The position numbers were made by a program, and so were the translations under genes. 64,000 nucleotides of DNA from Sphingomonas_L flavalba_A. GTDB lineage: Bacteria; Pseudomonadota; Alphaproteobacteria; Sphingomonadales; Sphingomonadaceae. The notes under the pieces are model-generated. The model was not told the origin of the DNA. It made no database searches and was given only the letters and a program-made list of their open reading frames with translations. Of this stretch, positions 58,977 through 64,000 are shown in pieces (the stretch's first letter is position 1; the number at the start of each line of letters is the position of its first letter). Location: positions 2,294,001 to 2,358,000 of the forward strand of contig NZ_CP180208.1 in assembly GCF_047553045.1 (NCBI RefSeq), in the 5' to 3' direction.

Positions 58977-59035
58977 CGGCCGCGCGCCGTCATCGCCACC
59001 GCGCCCGGCGCGGCGGCCTGTGCCTCGGCTGTCAT
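58973..59035 (-). CDS. Possible 20-codon ORF before the head-tail connector
   Basis: ATG at 59035, behind GGGGGAGAGCGAG, opens a 20-residue frame (MTAEAQAAAPGAVAMTARGR) whose stop overlaps the connector start as ATGA. The connector itself has no clear ribosome site, so this frame could feed ribosomes to it. It may be a leader or the remnant of a longer gene. Too short for family recognition. Confidence 0.4.
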   Translation of the reverse strand: MTAEAQAAAPGAVAMTARGR

Positions 59036-59050
59036 CTCGCTCTCCCCCGC

Positions 59051-61342
59051 TCAGCTACGTTCATAGGCCCCGGCGGCGCCGGTTCCGTCGTTGCGCCGCG
59101 CCGCACCGTCCAGTGCAAAGCGCAGGCCGGCCAGCCCGGCCGGCACCCGCGCATAGGCGGCGTTCGTCTCGCCGGTCAGGCGATAGTCGCCGCCGCCCCC
59201 GGCCGCCGCGCCCCCGGCCCGCATCTGGACAAAGCCGATGACGGCGCCCGCCGGCAGCGATCCCGTTTCCCAATATTCGCCCAGCCAGTTGTCGCTCGCC
59301 TCAGGCACGCCGGGCACCCGGCTACCGCCGGTCGATCCGTTGACGCAGACATTTCCGCGCCCGCCGACGGTGTAGAGCAGCTCGTGGTTGCCGACCCGCC
59401 CGGTCGCCGTCGACACGGTGGTGAAGCTGTCCGACTTGCAGTTATATTCGGCAAAGATGCTGTACAGCGCGACGCCGCGCCTGATCACCCCGGCGGCACC
59501 GGCGGCGTCGGCATAGCACCAGTTCGTCCGGTTCTCGGTCGCGTCGCCCGGCACGGTGCCATAGGCGATCAGCAGGTTGTCGAGCGCGGCGACACTGCCG
59601 TCCGCGCCAATCTGCAACGCCGGCGCATTGGCCACATTCGCCCGCTCGAACACGTTCTGGACCAGCGCCAGCCCGCGTTGATACGCCCGCTTGTCGCCGA
59701 ACAGCGCCGGCGATCGCATGTCGAGACAGCGGTTGTTGGCGAATATCCGCCCGTCGTCGCTGTCCCATTGGGCAAAGCTCGTCTGGTGCTCGCCCGGCGT
59801 CACCCGGCTGAACCGGCAGCCGATCGTCGTGAACGCCGCGATCGCCATGTTCACACCCGGCGCCCAGCTCAGGCCCAGCGCCAGCACCACCTGCTCGCGC
59901 CGCGCCACGCCGATCGACGCCAGCGGGTTGGCGTTGCCATTGGTCATGCCGGTCAGCGTGCCGTTCCGCATCCAGATCAGCCCGACCCGGTAGTTGAGCG
60001 GCGTCACCGTGCCGCCATTGCCGTCGAACGGCCCGTCAAACGCCAGCATCGCGGAATTCACGTCGCTGCCGCCGTTCAGATTGTGGCTGGTCAGTTGCAC
60101 CACCGGGCAGGCGAAACGGTACAGGCCAAGCCCGGCGAATGTCCGCGACGCACCGTTGCCGACACTCAGCCTGACCGCACCGGTCGCCAACGGATCAACC
60201 GCAATCGTCGTCCAGCACAGGCCGGCGGCAGTGGCGATATCGCCGGCAATGCCGTGGTCGACCGCGCCGCCGGCGCCGTCATCCATCAGCCACACCGTCG
60301 ATCCGCTATGGTCGTTATGGCCCTTGGTGGCATTGTTCGCCGCCGCCAGCCCGGCCAGCGCCGCGATCAGCGTCGGATAGGGGGTGGATCGCGACCCGAC
60401 CGCCCCGCCGGACACCCCCGCCTTCACCCACGCCTCCAGCCCGCCATAGCCGCCGGTCTTATCGCACAGGAAGCGCAGCGGCGTTTGCGGGTTGGCGGTC
60501 GGCCAGGCGACGCCATCCGCCGCCAGGTCGAGCACCGCCGACGCATCGCCGATCCACGGATAGACACGGGCATTGACCGTGGACAACGTGCCCTGGTCCA
60601 GCGCCGCCAGCGGCACGCTCGCCTTCCACGCCTCGACGATATTGCCGCTGGTCTGGATGTCGGACAGCGCCGGGGCGCCGCAGACCTGCGGCGCAGCGGT
60701 GTGCGTCCCGTCCGATCCGGTATAGGCGACGCAGGCGACCTGCTGGCCGTTCATCGCGTGGCGGTGATAGGCGACGCCCTCGACCGCGAAACCGGCGCCG
60801 GTCGCCCGCTCCTGCTGCAGGTTCAGCCAGGCGAACAGCGGCTTGTAATAGGCGCGGGTCGATGCGTTGACGATCGCACCGCCCGCCACCGCACCGGCCG
60901 CCGCCGCGCCGTAGTATCCGGCCGCGCAGTCGACCGATACCACCGTCGACCCGGCATAGATCAGGTCGGACAGCGCAATCGTCACCGTAGCCGTCGCCCC
61001 GTCGTCGCCCGCCAGCCGTTCCGCCGCGTTCGGATATTGCCGGCGCAGGATGCGGGTGCCGTGTATCTGCCGCGTCCGCACAGTCGCCGCCCCGGCCGTG
61101 TCGTATCCGGGGTCGGCCACCGTCAGGGTCAGCTTTTCCGGGTCGAACGCCGCACCGGCGATCAGCGGCAGGCGGATCTGCGCCGTCCAGCCGTCACCGG
61201 CAATGCCGATCCCGCCACCATCCGGGTCGATCGGCGTCGCATCGCCGACGACAAGGCTAACGATCGCCGCCTCCGGCGGCGGCGGAGCGGCCGCCCCGGT
61301 CCGCCGCTGCGCCAGCTCGATCGCGAATCCCAGGACGCTCAT
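59051..61342 (-). CDS. GTA/phage head-spike protein, probable beta-helix (GhsB-like)
   Basis: The 763-residue protein starts MSVLGFAIELAQRRTGAAAP, has an N-terminal beta-sandwich-like region (IPLIAGAAFDPEKLTLTVADPGYDT), and a long middle with repeated short strands such as DGPFDGNGGTVTPLNYRVGLIWMRNGTLTG, RCLDMRSPALF and NVFERANVANAPALQIGAD. It ends NDGTGAAGAYERS, like many right-handed beta-helix proteins. It directly follows and overlaps (TGATG) a spike-base gene of the Rcc01079 type. In R. capsulatus the base and spike (GhsA, GhsB) decorate the head and bind the recipient capsule, and are encoded away from the main cluster. No enzymatic motif is visible; a polysaccharide-binding or cutting role is inferred. 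Confidence 0.8.
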   Translation of the reverse strand: MSVLGFAIELAQRRTGAAAPPPPEAAIVSLVVGDATPIDPDGGGIGIAGDGWTAQIRLPLIAGAAFDPEKLTLTVADPGYDTAGAATVRTRQIHGTRILRRQYPNAAERLAGDDGATATVTIALSDLIYAGSTVVSVDCAAGYYGAAAAGAVAGGAIVNASTRAYYKPLFAWLNLQQERATGAGFAVEGVAYHRHAMNGQQVACVAYTGSDGTHTAAPQVCGAPALSDIQTSGNIVEAWKASVPLAALDQGTLSTVNARVYPWIGDASAVLDLAADGVAWPTANPQTPLRFLCDKTGGYGGLEAWVKAGVSGGAVGSRSTPYPTLIAALAGLAAANNATKGHNDHSGSTVWLMDDGAGGAVDHGIAGDIATAAGLCWTTIAVDPLATGAVRLSVGNGASRTFAGLGLYRFACPVVQLTSHNLNGGSDVNSAMLAFDGPFDGNGGTVTPLNYRVGLIWMRNGTLTGMTNGNANPLASIGVARREQVVLALGLSWAPGVNMAIAAFTTIGCRFSRVTPGEHQTSFAQWDSDDGRIFANNRCLDMRSPALFGDKRAYQRGLALVQNVFERANVANAPALQIGADGSVAALDNLLIAYGTVPGDATENRTNWCYADAAGAAGVIRRGVALYSIFAEYNCKSDSFTTVSTATGRVGNHELLYTVGGRGNVCVNGSTGGSRVPGVPEASDNWLGEYWETGSLPAGAVIGFVQMRAGGAAAGGGGDYRLTGETNAAYARVPAGLAGLRFALDGAARRNDGTGAAGAYERS

Positions 61343-61608
61343 CAATACAGCGCCAGTATGGCGGTGGCGGTGGTCCCGGTCGCCCGCACATGGCTGGCGC
61401 GGAACGGCACTATCGTGCCCGCCGGCACCGCCTTCCACGTCGCGTCGGCACCGCCATGGACGCCGCGCATCACGATGTCGCCGGCCCCGCCGACATACAG
61501 CGCCTTCGGCACCGCCCCCAGCGCCTCGCTGTCGCTCGGCACCACCGCGCGCGCATCGGTCGCGGGCGCGGTCGCGCTGTCGACCGCCCCGGCAAAGACG
61601 TCCGTCAT
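61342..61608 (-). CDS. Head-spike base protein (RCAP_rcc01079 / GhsA family)
   Basis: The 88-residue protein reads DARAVVPSDSEALGAVPKAL, then YVGGAGDIVMRG, VPAGTIVPFRASHVRATGTTATAILALY. The PSDS, ALYVGGAGD, PAGTIVP and ATGTTATAI segments and the length match the spike-base family named after R. capsulatus Rcc01079, which forms the seat of the fibre on the capsid vertex. The ATG at 61608 follows AGGGGACATGAG. It lies 65 bases after the capsid gene and its stop overlaps the spike start by one base, so base and spike are made together. Confidence 0.85.
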   Translation of the reverse strand: MTDVFAGAVDSATAPATDARAVVPSDSEALGAVPKALYVGGAGDIVMRGVHGGADATWKAVPAGTIVPFRASHVRATGTTATAILALY

Positions 61609-61673
61609 CTCATGTCCCCTGCAATTTCGTCGTATCGGGCGGGGGCGCCGCCACCGGCGCCCCCGGATGGCGC

Positions 61674-62744
61674 TCAGGCCGCGGCGAACTTCATCAACTT
61701 GATCGCCTCGCTGTTCGACACCGCGCCGCCGATCCGCTTGGTCGCGTAGAAGTGGACGAACGGCTTGTTGGTGAACGGGTCGCGCAGGATGCCGGTCTCG
61801 CCGCGCTCGGCGATCAGGTATCCGGCCTTGAAGTTGCCGAACGCGATTGCAAAGGCGTCGGCGGCGATGTCGGGCATGTCCTCCGCCTCGACCACCGGAT
61901 AGCCGAGCAGCGTGTCCGGCTGTCCCGCCGCCAACCCCGGCTGCCACAGGAAGGCGCCGTCCGACGTCTTGAACTTGCGGATGCGCGCGCAGGTCGCCGC
62001 GTTCATCACGAAGGCGGCACCCTGCCGGTACGGCGCGCGCAGCGTCTGGATCAGGTCGATCAGCCGATCCTGCGGGTTGCTGGCGGCAAAGCCACCGACG
62101 GCACCCGACGCGATATATTGCAGCGTGCCGAACGCGCGCGCGCCGTCCGCCGCGTCGCTGATCGGGCCGGACAGGAATCCCTTGGGCTTGCCGGCGCCGT
62201 TGCCGCTGACGAAGGCGGCGCCCTCGGCGGCGGCGAATTCGCGGGCGATCTCCCCGGCCAGCCATTCCTCGACGTCGAACGCCGCGTCGTCCAGCATCGC
62301 CTGGCTCGCCGCCGGGTTGGCGTACAGGTCGCCCATCGGCGGCGCGATCTCGTGGAAATCCGGGGTGTCGGTCTCCGCCCGCGCCCCGGTCTCCGTCGCC
62401 CAGCCGGACCGGGCGCCGCCGGACGTCACCAGCTTGCGATAGCCGCTCGACCCGACCCGCACGACATTGGCGATCGCCCGGATCGGCGAGATGTCTTTCA
62501 GCGTCGCGTCGATCGCCGCGTCGATCTCGCGCGGCACCGCATAGCCGCCGTCGCCGCCGCTCGCCCCGCTGAAGCTTTTCAGCTCCGCCGTCGCGCCGCG
62601 CCGCAAGTACCCGTCGACGAACGCCTGCCGCCCGCCGCCGTCGACCGCCCCGGCCAGCGCCGGCCGCATCATCGCCACCCCGGCCCCCGCGCCCGCAACC
62701 GCGTCGAACGACGCCTCCAGCGTTTCCGCCTTCACCTCAATCAT
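61674..62744 (-). CDS. HK97-fold major capsid protein (GTA gp5)
   Basis: The 356-residue protein has the HK97 capsid core: GASGGDGGYAVPREIDAAIDATLKDISPIRAIANVVRVGSSGYRKLV, then WATETGARAETDTPDFHEIAPPMGDLYANPAASQAMLDDAAFDVEEWLAGEIAREFAAAEGAAFVSGNGAGKPKGFL, and FVHFYATKRIGGAVSNSEAIKLMKF. The N-terminal region before the core is only about 65 residues, the part normally removed by the prohead protease. The ATG at 62744 has GAGGAG six bases upstream; an in-frame ATG at 62762 is less likely. It follows the protease gene by 24 bases. Confidence 0.95.
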   Translation of the reverse strand: MIEVKAETLEASFDAVAGAGAGVAMMRPALAGAVDGGGRQAFVDGYLRRGATAELKSFSGASGGDGGYAVPREIDAAIDATLKDISPIRAIANVVRVGSSGYRKLVTSGGARSGWATETGARAETDTPDFHEIAPPMGDLYANPAASQAMLDDAAFDVEEWLAGEIAREFAAAEGAAFVSGNGAGKPKGFLSGPISDAADGARAFGTLQYIASGAVGGFAASNPQDRLIDLIQTLRAPYRQGAAFVMNAATCARIRKFKTSDGAFLWQPGLAAGQPDTLLGYPVVEAEDMPDIAADAFAIAFGNFKAGYLIAERGETGILRDPFTNKPFVHFYATKRIGGAVSNSEAIKLMKFAAA

Positions 62745-62768
62745 GCTCGTCTCCTCGCCCATCGAACC

Positions 62769-63137
62769 TCACCCCTCGACCGCATGCACCCGCGCCAGCG
62801 GCTGCATCGGTGCCGTCACCAGACTGACTTCCAGCAATTCCAGCGCGATCAGCTCGCGCGGGGCGCACCCCCGTGCCGCCTTCACCCGGTATCCGAACGA
62901 CAGGCCGGTCACCTGTCCGCCCCGGACCAGCGCCGCCGCCGGGTCGCCGTCGGGCACACGAGCGATCACCCGCAGCCCGCGCCCGTCCTCGGCCAGCATC
63001 TCGACGGTGCCCAGCGCCCGCCGGTGCTGCCACAGCAGCGGCACCGCCGCGCCCGCCCCGGCGAATGCGCCGCGCCGCACCACGTCGCCGCCCCTGTCGA
63101 CCGCGTCGAACACCGCGGCATAGCCGGCGAACCTCAC
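62769..63137 (-). CDS. HK97-family prohead protease (GTA gp4)
   Basis: The 122-residue protein has the HK97 protease pattern: RFAGYAAVFDAVDRGGDVVRRGAFAG, the likely catalytic His in VPLLWQHRRALGTVE, the Ser in VTGLSFGYRVKAARG, and LLEVSLVTAPMQPLARV. It cuts the capsid N-terminal arm during head maturation. The start is a GTG at 63137 that overlaps the stop of the DUF6127 gene as GTGA; a longer reading upstream overlaps that gene in another frame and has no family similarity. At 122 residues it is a compact member. Confidence 0.9.
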   Translation of the reverse strand: MRFAGYAAVFDAVDRGGDVVRRGAFAGAGAAVPLLWQHRRALGTVEMLAEDGRGLRVIARVPDGDPAAALVRGGQVTGLSFGYRVKAARGCAPRELIALELLEVSLVTAPMQPLARVHAVEG

Positions 63138-63442
63138 CGCGCCGCGCCCCAGAACCCCAGCTTGACCGCAATGCCGAGCAGCAGCAGCGCCAGCAGCAGC
63201 CGCACCACCCAGCCGACGGCGGCGCGCAACGCCGACGTTTTCGCGTCGCGCCACGCCCGCAACAATTCCCGCAATTGCATGATGTCCCCTCCCGCCCCGG
63301 CATCGGCCAGACCGATCGACGCCAGCGCCCGCCGCGCCCCGCGCTCGCTCGCCTCCTCGACCAGCGCGCGCAGCGTGCCGATATCGGCGCCGCGCGCCTC
63401 CGCCTGGCGCAGCAGCTGCGCCAGCACCGCATCCTCAGCCAT
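63134..63442 (-). CDS. DUF6127-family small membrane protein of GTA clusters (gp3.5 type)
   Basis: The 102-residue protein has an N-terminal helical part (AEDAVLAQLLRQAEARGADIGTLRALVEEASERGARRALASIGL), a middle LRELLRAWRDAKTSALRAAVGW and one C-terminal membrane segment (VVRLLLALLLLGIAVKLGFW). This matches DUF6127, found between portal and protease genes in alphaproteobacterial GTA clusters. Its role is unknown. The start overlaps the portal stop and its stop overlaps the protease start. Confidence 0.85.
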   Translation of the reverse strand: MAEDAVLAQLLRQAEARGADIGTLRALVEEASERGARRALASIGLADAGAGGDIMQLRELLRAWRDAKTSALRAAVGWVVRLLLALLLLGIAVKLGFWGAAR

Positions 63443-64000
63443 TGTCGAACCCCAGCATCTCGCGCTTCTCGGCGTCGCTCAGGAAATCGGCCGCCGTCAG
63501 CGCCTTCCACAGCCGTTCCCGGTCCTCCGACAGCGCCGGGACCAGGTCGAGGTCGACGCTGAACGTCACCCCCGGCCACCATGCGCTGAGCGCCCCGCCC
63601 AGCGCGTCGAGGATCTTGCCGAGCAGCGGCAGGATGGTCTCGCGCCACAATGCCCGGTTGGCCTCGCGGTAATTGGCGAAGGTCGCGTCGCCCGGCAGGC
63701 CGAGCAGCAACGGCGGCACGCCGAACGCCAGCGCGATCTCGCGCGCCGCCGTCGCCTTCAGCCCGACGAAATCCATGTCGGCAGGCGACAGGCTCAGCGC
63801 CTGCCATTTCAGCCCGCCCTCCAGCAGCATCGGCCGCCCGGCATTGCCCGCCCCGGCAAAGCAGGCGTCCATCTCCGCCTTCAGCCGGTCGAACTGCTCG
63901 GCGGACAGCGCCGCCCCCTTCTCGCCCGGGTCGTAGACCAGCGCGCCGGACGGCCGCGCGGCATTGTCGAGCAGCGCCTTGTTCCACCGCGTCGCCGCGT
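63435..64000 (-). CDS. HK97-family portal protein, C-terminal part (GTA gp3; 5' end outside window)
   Basis: The minus-strand frame is open to the window edge and reads AATRWNKALLDNAARPSGAL, then VYDPGEKGAALSAEQFDRLKAEMDACFAGAGNAGRPMLLEGGLKWQALSLSPADMDFVGLKATAAREIALAFGVPPLLLGLPGDATFANYREANRALWRETILPLLGKI. This is the conserved core and C-terminus of the phage portal that forms the DNA gate at the head vertex. About 188 residues are visible; the start and the terminase gene must lie beyond 64,000. The visible C-terminus looks complete, ending SDAEKREMLGFDNG. Confidence 0.95.
   Translation of the reverse strand, partial: AATRWNKALLDNAARPSGALVYDPGEKGAALSAEQFDRLKAEMDACFAGAGNAGRPMLLEGGLKWQALSLSPADMDFVGLKATAAREIALAFGVPPLLLGLPGDATFANYREANRALWRETILPLLGKILDALGGALSAWWPGVTFSVDLDLVPALSEDRERLWKALTAADFLSDAEKREMLGFDNG

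Noticed and set aside
58961..61702. Plus-strand open frame of over 900 codons opposite the spike gene
   Set aside because: The spike and spike-base genes on the other strand have family support, ribosome sites and stop/start overlaps; the plus frame has none.

Overview
The window reads as chromosomal DNA of a GC-rich alphaproteobacterium, most likely a sphingomonad. The main evidence is the right end: a compact head-and-tail gene set in the order of the Rhodobacter capsulatus type of gene transfer agent (GTA), as found in Sphingomonadales, next to an OmpA-type porin with a polyproline linker. Large TonB receptors and acyl-CoA catabolic islands are also typical of this group. No transposase, integrase or CRISPR array was seen. 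The genus cannot be fixed from this sequence alone.

Bases 1-41,300 form a catabolic island built almost entirely from acyl-CoA chemistry. A plus-strand operon (1-4608) holds a 3-hydroxyacyl-CoA dehydrogenase, a class III CoA-transferase, a mesaconyl/itaconyl-CoA hydratase-like protein and a long acyl-CoA dehydrogenase resembling methylsuccinyl-CoA dehydrogenase. A HpcH/CitE-type CoA-ester lyase lies at 35.4-36.3 kb. Together these suggest a route from a methyl-branched C5 dicarboxyl-CoA to acetyl-CoA and pyruvate. A minus-strand operon (10,991 down to 4659) encodes a GMC oxidoreductase, a fused E1 2-oxoacid dehydrogenase, a free lipoyl-domain protein, two crotonases that lack the usual catalytic glutamates, and a SnoaL-like protein. 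Next come a LuxE/LuxC-like fatty-acid reductase pair, a TetR regulator with two acyl-CoA dehydrogenases, an aldehyde dehydrogenase-amidase-amidohydrolase run, an mmsA-ferredoxin-TetR run divergent from a LysR regulator, three acyl-CoA ligases, an aldo/keto reductase, an MFS exporter, an enoyl-CoA isomerase-like protein, an SDR, a TonB receptor and a FadB-type bifunctional enzyme. An AGGTAY-cored motif recurs in the upstream regions of several of these units and may be a shared operator. The natural substrate is not identifiable from sequence.

Bases 41,600-50,050 look like ordinary chromosome with a few accessory genes: a His/Gly-rich PadR regulator of YqjI type with palindromes in its promoter, a TIR-TolB-TPR protein with a candidate NADase glutamate, a tightly overlapping rarA / serine hydrolase / MmcQ-like / RNase H-fold run, tRNA-Thr(UGU), a small basic stress-type protein, and an OmpA-family porin followed by a strong terminator.

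Bases 50,204-64,000, all on the minus strand, are the GTA-type structural cluster. Read in the direction of transcription it runs: portal (cut by the window edge), DUF6127, HK97 prohead protease, HK97 capsid, head-spike base, head spike, 20-codon ORF, head-tail connector, a 66-aa unknown, tail terminator (DUF3168), tail tube, gp10, tail chaperone, short tape measure, DUF2460 distal tail protein with a very large N-terminal extension, DUF2163 hub, NlpC/P60 peptidase, a short megatron-like tail-tip protein, and DUF2793. Three features depart from the R. capsulatus plan: the spike genes sit inside the head module, the head-closure slot holds an unrelated small ORF, and a hydrolase-like domain sits on the distal tail protein while the tip protein is short.
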